Virus record (IMG/VR): IMGVR_UViG_3300044845_000594
Location: 56,303-120,302 of that record
DNA length: 64,000 nt
Origin: a virus
Strand: one strand, 5' to 3'
This document shows positions 18,825 to 27,799 of the stretch, piece after piece. Position numbers and translations under genes: made by a program. Numbering within the stretch: the first letter of the stretch is position 1; each line of letters opens with the position of its first letter. The notes beneath the pieces were generated by a model that searched no databases, was not told the DNA's origin, and saw only the letters and a program-made list of their open reading frames with translations.

Positions 18825-19604
18825 ATGATTAAAACTTTAGTACACTTTTCTGACTTACACATCCGTCTTTTTAAAGACCACGATTTGTATAAATCAATTT
18901 TGGAAACTGCCATTGAACAATGGAAAGAATTAAATCCAGATAGGATTGTATTCACTGGCGACTTAGTTCATTCTAAAAATCAGATGACACCTGAACTTAT
19001 TGAGATGGTTAGATGGTTATTGACTGAATGTTCAAATATAGCTAAGACAATCATCATACCTGGAAACCACGACTTCTTGGTAAATAACACGGAAAGATTG
19101 GACGCACTATCACCTATTATTAGTTCACTTAATAGTAATAATATTTCCTACTACAAAGATAGAGGTGTCTACGAAGATGAGAACATTAGTTGGTGCGTAT
19201 ATTCACAATACCAAGGAAATATTCCACCTGATTTAACCGAAGCAAAAGGAACCCGAATTGGATTATTTCATGGACCAATTCAAGGAATGAAAACAGACCT
19301 TGGTTTTGACTTTGGTGAAGAGGCATATGATGTTGAAAAGTTTGATGGACTTGAAACCGTATTATGTGGTGATATTCACAAACGACAAGAGTTTAAATTT
19401 AAAACAGGTAAAGGTTATATGATTGGAAGTCCAATTCAACAAAACATTGGTGAAAGTATTGGAAGACACGGTTATGGAATATATGATGTTGAAAGTAAGG
19501 ACTATAATTATGTTGATTTAGATAACCCAAAACCATTTTTGAAGTTTTCCATAAAATCATTTGAAGATATTGAAAATGGAACAGAAAGACTCCAAAATAT
19601 TTAG
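18825..19604 (+). CDS. 47: SbcD/gp47-type recombination nuclease subunit
   Basis: 259 residues with the calcineurin-type phosphoesterase motifs of Mre11/SbcD/T4 gp47: HFSDLHIRLF (D-x-H, residue ~8), IVFTGDLVHSKNQ (GD, ~44), IIIPGNHDF (GNHD, ~79), GLFHGP (~146) and VLCGDIHKRQEF (GDxH, ~178). It lacks the longer C-terminal capping domain of bacterial SbcD, as in T4. It works with the gp46 ATPase encoded at 20997 to resect DNA ends for recombination-dependent replication. Its 3' end overlaps the following coiled-coil gene. Confidence 0.88.
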   Translation: MIKTLVHFSDLHIRLFKDHDLYKSILETAIEQWKELNPDRIVFTGDLVHSKNQMTPELIEMVRWLLTECSNIAKTIIIPGNHDFLVNNTERLDALSPIISSLNSNNISYYKDRGVYEDENISWCVYSQYQGNIPPDLTEAKGTRIGLFHGPIQGMKTDLGFDFGEEAYDVEKFDGLETVLCGDIHKRQEFKFKTGKGYMIGSPIQQNIGESIGRHGYGIYDVESKDYNYVDLDNPKPFLKFSIKSFEDIENGTERLQNI

Positions 19605-20331
19605 TAAAGAAATAATGCAGGCAGTGTCTGCATTTTGTGAATCTAAAGAAATAAAAGACGTTGATAATTTTATTTATCTATGTTTTAAACAAGGATTTGA
19701 TATTAAAAAATATGGGTTTTTGGGAAAACCACTTAATGAAGGTGAAAAAGACTTAAATACTAATGAAACCGGTGAAAAAGACTTAATAAAGGAAGTGATT
19801 GTTGAAAAACTGGTAGAAGTACCTATTGAAGTCATCAAAGAGGTTGAAGTAATTAAAGAAGTTCCGGTCGATAGAGTGGTTGAGAAAATAATATATACCA
19901 CCGATGACAATCAAATAAACGAACTTGGTAAAAAAAACGCCAAGTTGGAAATCGAACTGTTAAGAAATTCCGAACAGTTGGATGAACTGTTGTTAAAAAT
20001 ACAACAGTTGAACGGAGAAATTACGATTAAGTCCACAGAAATTGACAACATTAGACAAGAATTTTCAATTAAAACAAAAGAAATGGAAAATTTTTATCAA
20101 AATGAAATGTCTAAAAAGGATAATGATTTAGACGAACTTAGACGTAATTTAGACATTTCTGTAGACGATGGTAAGTCGAAGATGTTACAACAAACCATCC
20201 AAAATTTAAATTCAGAAATAAGGGATTTAAAAAATAAAAACAAAGAATTAGAAAAAAAAATATTAGAGCAACCAAAAAATAATTCGTTTATCAACGCAAA
20301 ATTTCACGGAAGCTCCAATTTAAACGGTTAA
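19576..20331 (+). CDS. Coiled-coil protein between gp47 and gp46
   Basis: 251 residues from the ATG at 19576; an upstream in-frame TTG at 19561 would lengthen it by five residues. The N-terminal ~60 residues are globular (IMQAVSAFCESKEIKDV, then YLCFKQGFDIKKYGF). A Val/Glu/Pro-rich stretch (residues ~75-110) and a long coiled coil (~115-235) follow. It lies inside the recombination operon, so it may be a structural partner of gp46/47. No enzymatic motif. Confidence 0.6.
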   Translation: MEQKDSKIFSKEIMQAVSAFCESKEIKDVDNFIYLCFKQGFDIKKYGFLGKPLNEGEKDLNTNETGEKDLIKEVIVEKLVEVPIEVIKEVEVIKEVPVDRVVEKIIYTTDDNQINELGKKNAKLEIELLRNSEQLDELLLKIQQLNGEITIKSTEIDNIRQEFSIKTKEMENFYQNEMSKKDNDLDELRRNLDISVDDGKSKMLQQTIQNLNSEIRDLKNKNKELEKKILEQPKNNSFINAKFHGSSNLNG

Positions 20332-20341
20332 AAAAAAATAT

Positions 20342-20692
20342 ATGGAAATTTTAGTATGGTTTATTTTAAGTTATGGATTAATGAACATTATGGTTTATGG
20401 GTCCATATTTCAGGGTTTAAGAAACTTTTTTAAAAATTGGGGTGAAAATAAATTCATGCCACTTCATTTTTTAGGTGAGTTTATTTCAGGGATATTATCC
20501 TGCCCGATGTGTTTTTCAACATGGGGAGGTTTTGTATTATCCTTGTTGATTTATTCACCAACAAATGATATGTTTAATACACCGATTTGGGGTTCATGGT
20601 TCTTTGATGGTGTTTTGTCATCAGGAGCTGTTTGGGCAATCAATTCGGTAATTGAATGGTACGAACAAAACAGACCAAGTAATAAATTTTAA
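20342..20692 (+). CDS. Small membrane protein (DUF1360-like)
   Basis: 116 residues with hydrophobic segments near 1-25, 45-75 and 85-105. The motif FISGILSCPMCFSTWGGFVL, with CPMC followed by Trp-Gly, resembles the DUF1360 family of phage and bacterial membrane proteins. Its role is unknown. Confidence 0.55.
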   Translation: MEILVWFILSYGLMNIMVYGSIFQGLRNFFKNWGENKFMPLHFLGEFISGILSCPMCFSTWGGFVLSLLIYSPTNDMFNTPIWGSWFFDGVLSSGAVWAINSVIEWYEQNRPSNKF

Positions 20693-20703
20693 ATTAAATA
20701 AAA

Positions 20704-20991
20704 ATGGGTAAAGCGGCAAAAGCACATAGAGCAAAAGTTCAAAAGAGAAACAAAAAAGTTAAACAAGAAGAATATACTCTTAGAAAGAAATGGAATGAGG
20801 CGTTTCAAAAACAAATGGAAGAATTGAAAGAAAAGTTCGCACAAATGTCAGGAGACACCGAAAATATTGAAGATGTTGTTTCTGAAGGAACAGATAATGA
20901 TACTACGGAAACACCCAATTATGACACAATATTAGAAGACGGAACAAAAGTGCAAATATCAGGTTTCCACAACGTTGGTGAAAACGATTAA
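20704..20991 (+). CDS. Small protein with basic N-terminus and acidic C-terminus
   Basis: 95 residues. Residues 1-55 are Lys/Arg-rich and helical (GKAAKAHRAKVQKRNKKVKQ). Residues 60-95 are acidic. The basic half could bind nucleic acid. Lies just before gp46 in the same operon. Family not recognised. Confidence 0.55.
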   Translation: MGKAAKAHRAKVQKRNKKVKQEEYTLRKKWNEAFQKQMEELKEKFAQMSGDTENIEDVVSEGTDNDTTETPNYDTILEDGTKVQISGFHNVGEND

Positions 20992-20996
20992 TCAAT

Positions 20997-23369
20997 ATGG
21001 ATTTATTTAATCCACCAAAAAAATTTAATTACAATATTATGATTAAAGACCTTGATTTTTCAAAGTTTATAAACCCGACCATACAAGTTGTTTGGGAAGA
21101 TTTGCCTGAAAATTTTACACAAGACAAAATTAAAAGTGTTAAACATTACTTTTCCAAAAAGTATAACACTACCAACGTCAATGTTTTAACAAAGGCTAAA
21201 ATCACAAATACTGACGAGGTTCAAACGATAGATGTGTCAGTTAATATAACTGATGCGAACTACCAGTTGGGTTTAATGAGACAATATTTGGAAGGTAAAG
21301 GTCTTACAGGTCATACCGATGAAATCCTTTCAATTAATAAAATAGTTGAAAACAAGATTTTAGAAAAACACGAAGAAACCACACAATTTAAAAAGTGGTA
21401 TATTAAAAACATTGAGTTCTCAAACTTTCTATCTTATGGCGAAAATCAAAAATTAGATTTTGAAAAACTTAACGGTATTGTTGTTATTGAATCGGACCCA
21501 CCAAACTTTGGTGGTAAGACGGTTTTATCGGTAGACCTTTTGATGTTCTTGTTTTTTAATGAAACAACCAAAACAACAAAGGCTGAAGAAATATTCAACC
21601 GATTTACAAATAAAGATAAAGTTTATGTAAAAGGTGAAGTATCAATCGATGGTGAAGATTACATTATCGTAAGAAACATTGAAAGAAAGTTGTCCAAGAA
21701 AAATGAATGGAATGTAAAAACAGAATTGGACTTCTTTAAAAAATTATCTGATGGTAGTTTACAAAACTTTACTGGCGAACAAAGACGTGAAACTGAAGCA
21801 TTTATTAAAACTTCTATTGGAACAAAAGAAGACTTTTTAATGACCATTCTTACAACAGCATCAAATCTTGAAGAATTGTTGGAAGCAAAACCAACTGCTC
21901 GTGGTCAGGTGTTATCAAGATTTATGGGGTTGGAGTTTTTGAAAAGAAAAGAAGAAATTGCAAAAGAAGTATATGGAGATTTTTCAAAATCAAAGATGTC
22001 AAATGTATATTCTTCACAACAACTTAAAGACAACAACGAAGAGTTGAAAAATACAATTTCTACTAATTTGAAAAAAATTGAAGAAGTTAAAATTGAGTTG
22101 AAAGATATTGAGGAGAAAGTTAAAAAAGGAAAAGAGTATCGGGATGGAATGTTAAAGAAAAAACATTCTGATATTGACCAAGAAATCTCTGTGTTGAATC
22201 CTGAAAAAACACAAGAAGAAATCAACACAATCAACTACGAAAAAAGCACATTCATATCAAAAATAAATGAACTTAAAGTTGTCGAACCAAGTGAGTTTTA
22301 TCATGAAGATAAACATGATGAAGTTAAAGAACAATATAATAGTGTTTATAAAGAGATTGTTCAAATTGACACGGAAATTTCTTCAATTAACAAATTGAAG
22401 TCTTCAGTCGAAGGTGGAATTAAATGTGAACATTGTGGGATTGAGTTAATGAATGCAGCAATCACCAATTCAAAAATTGCAGAATTAGATGGACTTATTG
22501 TGCAAAAAAACACAAAAACAACACTTATTACGGATTTATCCAACAAAGAACAATCATTTGTGCAACTTAAAAAAGAGTTTGATGAATATGAAAAAAACAA
22601 ACTCATCAAGGAAAAATACGAATTATCAGTTGAAAGTTGTGATTTGAAAATTGAAAGTTTTAATTCAAAACTTAAAAGATATTTTGAGATACAGGATAAG
22701 ATTAAAGACAATCAACAAATTGAAACAATGTTGATTAAAGCGGATATGAGACTTGATGAACTTGAAACACAAAAAACATCAAAGAAATCTGAAATTACAA
22801 CACTGGAGGTGGGTAATACTAACAACCAAGAAAAAATTGAAAATAACCTTAAACTGATTGAACAAATCAAAAAAGAAGAGGAAAAAGAAAAGAACTTTAA
22901 AATCTACTTGGAGTTGTTTGGTAAGAATGGAATATCAAAAATGATTATGAAGACTATGATGCCACTAATCAATTCAGAACTTCAAAGATTGATGGAGGAT
23001 AGTTCATACTTTAAATTGGAGATTAGAATTAACGATAAAAACGAGGTGGAGTTTGTGATGATTGATAACTCAACTGGAATTGAAAAACTGATGGTTTCTG
23101 GTTCAGGATATGAAAGAACCATCGCAGCTATGTCATTAAGAGCTGTACTGTCAAAAGTATGTTCACTTTCAAAACCAAATATAATAGTGTGGGATGAGGT
23201 CTTTGGAAAAATAAGTAATGATAACTTGGATATGGTTTATGAGTTCTTCACTAAGATTAAAGACTATTTTGAAAAAATCTTTGTTATAACACACACGAAT
23301 TTAGTGTCGCAATGGGCGGACAGTGTTGTTAAAATTAAAAAAGAAAATAATGTGTCAAAAGTTTTGTAA
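20997..23369 (+). CDS. 46: SbcC/Rad50/gp46-type recombination ATPase
   Basis: 790 residues. The ATPase N-half starts near residue 130 (FSNFLSYGENQKLDF, then the P-loop DPPNFGGKTVL). A coiled-coil arm (~330-620) carries a zinc hook, KCEHCGIEL (~residue 475). The C-half has the signature MVSGSGYERTIAAMSLRAVL, Walker B NIIVWDEVFG and the switch VITHTN. Two oddities stand out. About 130 residues precede the ATPase domain where T4 gp46 has almost none. The P-loop lacks the usual first Gly (Pro-Pro-Asn-Phe-Gly-Gly-Lys-Thr). Pairs with gp47 encoded at 18825. Confidence 0.88.
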   Translation: MDLFNPPKKFNYNIMIKDLDFSKFINPTIQVVWEDLPENFTQDKIKSVKHYFSKKYNTTNVNVLTKAKITNTDEVQTIDVSVNITDANYQLGLMRQYLEGKGLTGHTDEILSINKIVENKILEKHEETTQFKKWYIKNIEFSNFLSYGENQKLDFEKLNGIVVIESDPPNFGGKTVLSVDLLMFLFFNETTKTTKAEEIFNRFTNKDKVYVKGEVSIDGEDYIIVRNIERKLSKKNEWNVKTELDFFKKLSDGSLQNFTGEQRRETEAFIKTSIGTKEDFLMTILTTASNLEELLEAKPTARGQVLSRFMGLEFLKRKEEIAKEVYGDFSKSKMSNVYSSQQLKDNNEELKNTISTNLKKIEEVKIELKDIEEKVKKGKEYRDGMLKKKHSDIDQEISVLNPEKTQEEINTINYEKSTFISKINELKVVEPSEFYHEDKHDEVKEQYNSVYKEIVQIDTEISSINKLKSSVEGGIKCEHCGIELMNAAITNSKIAELDGLIVQKNTKTTLITDLSNKEQSFVQLKKEFDEYEKNKLIKEKYELSVESCDLKIESFNSKLKRYFEIQDKIKDNQQIETMLIKADMRLDELETQKTSKKSEITTLEVGNTNNQEKIENNLKLIEQIKKEEEKEKNFKIYLELFGKNGISKMIMKTMMPLINSELQRLMEDSSYFKLEIRINDKNEVEFVMIDNSTGIEKLMVSGSGYERTIAAMSLRAVLSKVCSLSKPNIIVWDEVFGKISNDNLDMVYEFFTKIKDYFEKIFVITHTNLVSQWADSVVKIKKENNVSKVL

Positions 23370-23411
23370 TTCTAAATATTTTTATTATTTTTATAGTATA
23401 AATAAAAAAAA

Positions 23412-23984
23412 ATGATTTCAGAAAACACGCTAAAACTGATAAAAAAAGAAAATAAGTTGGTATACTATCTTATTATTGCGTTTTTTAAACTAATTGAATT
23501 AAAAAAATTAAGAGATTTAGGAAAAATATTAGCAGAATCCAATGAATACATCCAAATGGATTGGATAAATGAAAATACTTTTTTAAAAATTAAAAAACGA
23601 GACGATAATGACTTGAATGGGAGTGGTTATGATTTAATTACTTGGGATGGATTAATAACTATCCAAGGTAAAATTAGGTCCGATAAGTTTCACTTAGAAC
23701 AGACACGTAGAAAATCTGAAAAAAACAAAAACTCATCTGTTACTGGTCACGTTTCATACTCTGTTGGTGAGGCCGACATTTATTTGTTTTCTAGACCGGA
23801 TACGGAAGATTATGGTAATATTGAAAAATGGTCTTTTATTGCAATTCCCGAACGTGAGTTAATTGACCCTAAAAATCCTAATTATTTAATAACTAGTGTC
23901 CCTAAAAAAATTTGGTTAAATTATTTGGACAAAGCAAAAGAAGTTCTTGAGAGTGAATATAATAAAAAAGTTAACAGAGATTAA
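23412..23984 (+). CDS. Possible restriction-type endonuclease (PD-(D/E)XK-like)
   Basis: 190 residues. The segment GYDLITWDGLITIQGKIR (residues ~74-91) has the spacing of a D-x(n)-(E/Q)-x-K active site of type II restriction enzymes. The flanking region is basic (EQTRRKSEKNKN). It is followed 50 nt later by a DNA methyltransferase, the usual order of a restriction-modification pair. Alternatively it is an inactive relic. The nuclease call is by pattern only. Confidence 0.5.
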   Translation: MISENTLKLIKKENKLVYYLIIAFFKLIELKKLRDLGKILAESNEYIQMDWINENTFLKIKKRDDNDLNGSGYDLITWDGLITIQGKIRSDKFHLEQTRRKSEKNKNSSVTGHVSYSVGEADIYLFSRPDTEDYGNIEKWSFIAIPERELIDPKNPNYLITSVPKKIWLNYLDKAKEVLESEYNKKVNRD

Positions 23985-24033
23985 AATTATTGATTAGTGG
24001 TTTATTAATTGGTTTTTTTAAGTATTTATTAAT

Positions 24034-24978
24034 ATGTTAACAAGTAAAAATATGAACGAATATATTGTAGGGGATAATTTAATCGAACTAACTAAACTAA
24101 GAGAAGAGAAAAAAAAAATTAATTTAATTTATTTTGACCCCCCATATAACACTGGAAGAGACTTTGATGACTTTGACGATAAGTATAAATCATACGAATC
24201 ATACCGAAATGATTTTATAAAACCAAGATTAGAAATCATGCATAATCTATTGGTTAGTTCTGGTGTTATAATTGTTCATGTGGAACCTTCAGTTTCACAC
24301 CATATTAGAATTGTATTAGATGAAGTGTTTGGTGAAAAAAATTTTAGAAATGAAGTAGTTTGGAAAAGTGGGGGCAACAAAAAATCATCTAAAAAACTGA
24401 TGAGATTTCACGACACCATTATCGTGTATTCAAAATCCACAAAGTATACGTATAATCCACAGTATTTACCATATAACGATGATTACAAGAAAAAAAATAA
24501 TCTAAAAAAAGATGATATTGGTGAGTACACCACCAGCGCCGCTCACAACTCACAACCTAATGTTGTACAGAGACCTAATTTAAGATACGAATGGAATGGA
24601 CATTTCAAACAATGGTGGTGGTCTATAGAAAAAATGAAAGAGTTAGATTCCCAAAAAAGATTGGAATACAATGCTAATGGAATCCCAAGAGTAAAAAAAT
24701 ACTTACACGAAATGGATGGTATTCCGGTAAGGGATTTGTGGATTGACATTAACCAAATACAAGGAAGCGAAAAACTTGATTATGCAACACAAAAACCTGT
24801 AAAACTATTAGAAAGAATAGTAAATATGTTTTCTAACAAGGGAGATTTAGTACTTGACCCGTTTGCGGGTTCTGGAACAACAGGTAGGGCGTGTATTAAT
24901 ACTAATAGAAATTACATAATGTTAGATATTAATAGTAAAGGAAAAAAAATATTTGAAGACTCAATTTTAAAAAAATAA
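24034..24978 (+). CDS. DNA methyltransferase, beta-class (N6-adenine type)
   Basis: 314 residues. Motif IV is NLIYFDPPYNTGRDFDD near residue 35, and motif I is LVLDPFAGSGTTGRACI near residue 275. The order IV before I marks a beta-class amino-methyltransferase, like many type II and III adenine enzymes. A second ATG at 24052 (NEYIVGDNLIEL) may be the true start, because the TATTTAT motif ends only 4 nt before the first ATG. Partnered with the possible nuclease at 23412. It could mark phage DNA against host restriction. Confidence 0.85.
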   Translation: MLTSKNMNEYIVGDNLIELTKLREEKKKINLIYFDPPYNTGRDFDDFDDKYKSYESYRNDFIKPRLEIMHNLLVSSGVIIVHVEPSVSHHIRIVLDEVFGEKNFRNEVVWKSGGNKKSSKKLMRFHDTIIVYSKSTKYTYNPQYLPYNDDYKKKNNLKKDDIGEYTTSAAHNSQPNVVQRPNLRYEWNGHFKQWWWSIEKMKELDSQKRLEYNANGIPRVKKYLHEMDGIPVRDLWIDINQIQGSEKLDYATQKPVKLLERIVNMFSNKGDLVLDPFAGSGTTGRACINTNRNYIMLDINSKGKKIFEDSILKK

Positions 24979-24982
24979 AATT

Positions 24983-25507
24983 ATGACCCTAACTTATTCT
25001 AAAAAAGGGGTAACCTTTTCACCCCTCTCTACGTATACAATGGTAGACGGAACTATGGTTGCAATTTATCAGGGAAATAGAGGTGAAAATCCTGAACTTG
25101 ACTTTATTGTAAAATACAAAGAAACTAACAAACGTTTAAGAACACCAAGTCATACGCACTGGATTACTGACCTTTTAGTAAAATGTGAATATAATAAAGT
25201 GATTGTTGGTAAGTTTGTAAAAAAAGTATTATCTTTGTATGAAACAACGGAACCATTCAACAACACAGAAGAAAGAAATAGTTACGAACTTAATTTTTAC
25301 AAAAAACATTTATATGAGTTTGATGTTTTAGACAATCATGGGTATTATAAGATGGACACCCTTGTGAGTTTTATTGAGTTATTTACCATCTGCGAAAAAC
25401 AAACAAAAGACGCCTACATGTTCAAAACATTATTAACTTTAGTGTTAGAATATTGTGAAGGAAAAAAGGATTTTTACCAAATTGTATCATATTCAAAACG
25501 AGTTTAA
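24983..25507 (+). CDS. Hypothetical protein (174 aa)
   Basis: Soluble alpha/beta protein beginning TLTYSKKGVTFSPLSTYT, with a basic segment RLRTPSHTHWITDLLVKC (~residues 52-69). Four nucleotides downstream of the methyltransferase, so co-transcribed; it might be part of the same modification locus. I do not recognise it. Confidence 0.5.
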   Translation: MTLTYSKKGVTFSPLSTYTMVDGTMVAIYQGNRGENPELDFIVKYKETNKRLRTPSHTHWITDLLVKCEYNKVIVGKFVKKVLSLYETTEPFNNTEERNSYELNFYKKHLYEFDVLDNHGYYKMDTLVSFIELFTICEKQTKDAYMFKTLLTLVLEYCEGKKDFYQIVSYSKRV

Positions 25508-25516
25508 AAGATATTT

Positions 25517-26107
25517 ATGAGAAAGAAGAAAACAGAAATGAAATCACAAGACAAAAGATATATGCTTTTTATTTTCGGTGATTTCACAGAAATGGAAAAG
25601 TTTATTGAGGACATTTCGTATCAGCTAATAACGGTGGTTTCTAGTGAATACCTAAAGTTTAATTATGGTGAGTTTGGTGTAGTTTTACACTTTAGAACCA
25701 AAGAACCTTTTATGGAACTAAAAGAATACGTTGATATGTGTTTGGACGGAGTAGTTGAGCAGTATTTTTTGATGGAGGCGACAGAAAACGTGGACATCAA
25801 AATGGAACGAAAATTGAAGAGAGATTTTTTAAATATAGATGGAGTAAAAAAAGAAACAAAAACAAAAGGAGTACATAAAGATGAATTATCAGAAGAAAAA
25901 AAGAAAAGAATGAACAATATAATGGAGTTCATATTTCCACTAACGGAAGACATGATTAAAAATCCATTTTTAAAAGAAGAAAAAAAAGAGAAACCGACTG
26001 TAGACCAAATTTTGGATAAGATTTCAGAAAAAGGTATAGAGTCATTAACAGAGGAAGAAAAACAAATATTAGACAATTATGGAAAGAGAGAAAACCGAGG
26101 AAATTAA
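25517..26107 (+). CDS. Hypothetical protein with Bacteroidota-type C-terminal helix motif
   Basis: 196 residues. The TATTTAT motif overlaps the first ATG, so an in-frame ATG at 25538 may be used. The N-half is alpha/beta (RYMLFIFGDFTEMEKFI) and the middle is strongly charged. The C-terminus (TVDQILDKISEKGIESLTEE, then EKQILDNY) matches a short helical motif found at the end of Bacteroidota rhomboid-family and other proteins. Its last 29 nt overlap the sigma-factor gene. It may affect sigma-factor translation by coupling; function unknown. Confidence 0.55.
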   Translation: MRKKKTEMKSQDKRYMLFIFGDFTEMEKFIEDISYQLITVVSSEYLKFNYGEFGVVLHFRTKEPFMELKEYVDMCLDGVVEQYFLMEATENVDIKMERKLKRDFLNIDGVKKETKTKGVHKDELSEEKKKRMNNIMEFIFPLTEDMIKNPFLKEEKKEKPTVDQILDKISEKGIESLTEEEKQILDNYGKRENRGN

Positions 26108-26894
26108 ATCTTCAAACCCGATTAACCAAGACGAAATTCAACTTTATTTAAAAGACATTCGAAAGTTAAAAGTAATGACACCTGAAAGGGAAAAAATCCT
26201 TTCAAAAATGATTACAGATGAAAACTGTACTGAAAGAGAAAAAGAGTTAATCTATAAAGAACTTTTAGAGGGCAACTTACGTTTTGTTATTACCGTTGCA
26301 AAACAATATCAAAATCAAGGTATTGACCTATCAGACTTAATTGCTGAAGGAAATTATGGACTGTTAAAGGCCATTAAGAATTTTGATTGGACCAAGAACA
26401 ACCGTTTTATTTCTTATGCTGTTTGGTGGATTAAACAATCAATCCTTCAATCACTAAATGATAATTCAAGAACAATCAGACTCCCGGTTAATGTTGTTCA
26501 AGATATGCAAAAAGAAAAAAAGGTTTTGGAAAAAACTAACGGGGAATTATCCGCAAAGTTTGCACAACTTCCAAAAATTGTTGATTTGGATATGCACATC
26601 AATGAAGACGGAGACACATTAATTGATGTAATAAAAAATGAAAATATCGTTTCACCTGATGAAATGTTTTCAACAAAGGACACTCTCAAACTTAAAATGA
26701 TGGAAATTATGTCAGTATTGGATGAGCGTGAAAAAGTAATTATTGAGGATTACTACGGTATTACCGGCACACCTCGTACTTTGGAAGATATTGGTACAGA
26801 TTTTGGTCTTACAAAAGAAAGAGTTCGTCAAATCAAAGAAAAGGCTCTTCGTAAACTACGAAACGAATGTTCAGATTTATTTGAATATTTATGA
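26079..26894 (+). CDS. RNA polymerase sigma-70 factor (RpoD-type)
   Basis: 271 residues. Region 1.2 is DEIQLYLKDIRKLKVMTPER. Region 2 has GNLRFVITVAKQYQNQGIDL, AEGNYGLLKAIKNFDW and FISYAVWWIKQSIL. Region 3 follows IRLPVN. Region 4 has LDEREKVIIEDYYGI and the helix-turn-helix TLEDIGTDFGLTKERVRQIK. Length and motif content are like the small primary sigma factors of Bacteroidota, unlike the very reduced T4 late factor gp55. It would redirect host polymerase, perhaps to the TATTTAT class of sites seen at virion genes. A host-type promoter for a small RNA follows at once. Confidence 0.9.
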   Translation: MEREKTEEIKSSNPINQDEIQLYLKDIRKLKVMTPEREKILSKMITDENCTEREKELIYKELLEGNLRFVITVAKQYQNQGIDLSDLIAEGNYGLLKAIKNFDWTKNNRFISYAVWWIKQSILQSLNDNSRTIRLPVNVVQDMQKEKKVLEKTNGELSAKFAQLPKIVDLDMHINEDGDTLIDVIKNENIVSPDEMFSTKDTLKLKMMEIMSVLDEREKVIIEDYYGITGTPRTLEDIGTDFGLTKERVRQIKEKALRKLRNECSDLFEYL

Positions 26895-26901
26895 TAAAAG
26901 T

Positions 26902-26932
26902 TTTGGCAGTTTAAAAAAAACACTTATCTTTG
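26902..26932 (+). promoter_or_regulatory. Host-type promoter for small RNA
   Basis: TTTG, 19-nt spacer, TATCTTTG: full match to the Bacteroidota promoter consensus. The bases after it (TTTGTATAACAAACAA) are the same as at the tRNA-operon promoter at 62304. Confidence 0.8.
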
Positions 26933-26936
26933 TATA

Positions 26937-27084
26937 ACAAACAATGAGACATGTATCAGTGTTTGTCGGGAAGCTTACTCCTGGGGTCGTAAGTCGTCGT
27001 GACACCGCGGTTAGTGTGTCGGGTTTAAAATCCTCTAATCGGTACGGGAAAATTAAAAAGGGTGGGATTTTTCTCACCCTTTTT
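26937..27084 (+). ncRNA. Structured small RNA with own promoter and terminator
   Basis: About 145 nt with no ORF, flanked by a consensus promoter and a strong terminator. Internal helices can be drawn: CTTAC/GTAAG near 26974-26993, and CGGTTAG pairing with CTAATCG around a GGGTTTAAAATCC loop region (27007-27041). It is not a standard tRNA, since no anticodon arm fits. Family unknown. Confidence 0.6.
27055..27084 (+). terminator. Rho-independent terminator
   Basis: AAAAAGGGTG and CACCCTTTTT form a 10-bp stem around a 10-nt loop. It ends the small RNA and lies just before the TATTTAT motif of the next gene. Confidence 0.9.
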
Positions 27085-27097
27085 GTATTTATATGAT

Positions 27098-27637
27098 ATG
27101 AATTTATTATCCGTATTAAAAAATATCATCATAGTTGAATCTAAAAAAGAAAAAGATAGAGGTACGGTTTTATTTTCTAAAATCATAGATAATAAATTGA
27201 TACAATTAAAATCAACTTACCACCAAAGAAAAGAAAGGTTTGGTAAAGAAAGTTATGATAGTTTAGTTGATATGTATAACGACCACCTTGCAACTAGACG
27301 CTCAAAATACGTACAACCACCAAGAATAGCAGTTCCTGACTCCATGATAAAAAAATTGTTTGAAAATAGTTTAGAAAAAATTTATAATTCATTCGAAACT
27401 GAAAAACCTGAAAATAATCAAATTATTTTTGTTAAAAAAAGAAAGGATAATGAAGACGACAAGCATTTTAATTATGTTGAAATTTTACTAAATAAAGATG
27501 GTAATTTTTTCAATATAATAACATCTGCATTTTCAAATGATGGTCAGTTTTTAAAGACTGATGTTGAAGAAAAAAAATCAAAAAGAGTTACAATAGAAGG
27601 AATAAAAAACAATAACATATTAGTTATTTACTTATAG
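27098..27637 (+). CDS. Leader-bearing protein (179 aa)
   Basis: ATG at 27098 is chosen: TATTTAT ends 5 nt upstream, and any longer version would start inside the terminator. The N-terminus LLSVLKNIIIVESKKEK has an I-V-E site like other putative capsid-targeted proteins here. The body is charged alpha/beta, with KHFNYVEILLNKDGNFFNII near residue 130. No fold assigned. A structured RNA follows immediately. Confidence 0.6.
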   Translation: MNLLSVLKNIIIVESKKEKDRGTVLFSKIIDNKLIQLKSTYHQRKERFGKESYDSLVDMYNDHLATRRSKYVQPPRIAVPDSMIKKLFENSLEKIYNSFETEKPENNQIIFVKKRKDNEDDKHFNYVEILLNKDGNFFNIITSAFSNDGQFLKTDVEEKKSKRVTIEGIKNNNILVIYL

Positions 27638-27764
27638 GGTTGAACCGAGATTACCCTTACAACTCGGCGGAATGGGACACGAAGGACCCTGGGTGAGAAT
27701 CCTCAATTCTATCTATACGGTAGAATGAAACTACACTCCCTCATCGGCGCCGGTGAGGGTTTTA
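27638..27764 (+). ncRNA. Second structured small RNA
   Basis: About 125 nt between two genes. Helices: CCGAG/CTCGG (27648-27670), and ATTCTATC/GGTAGAAT with a 5-nt loop (27706-27726). It ends in a terminator hairpin. No separate promoter is seen, so it may be processed from the upstream mRNA. Not a tRNA. Confidence 0.5.
27738..27764 (+). terminator. Rho-independent terminator
   Basis: CCCTCA(T)CGG and CCG(G)TGAGGG form an almost perfect GC-rich palindrome followed by TTTT. Confidence 0.85.
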
Positions 27765-27799
27765 TTTATCTTTAATATTTATCTGTTATAGTTATTAAT

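Noticed and set aside
27062-27097. Upstream extension of the gene at 27098
   Set aside because: It would start inside the terminator stem of the small RNA; the ATG at 27098 follows the TATTTAT motif.
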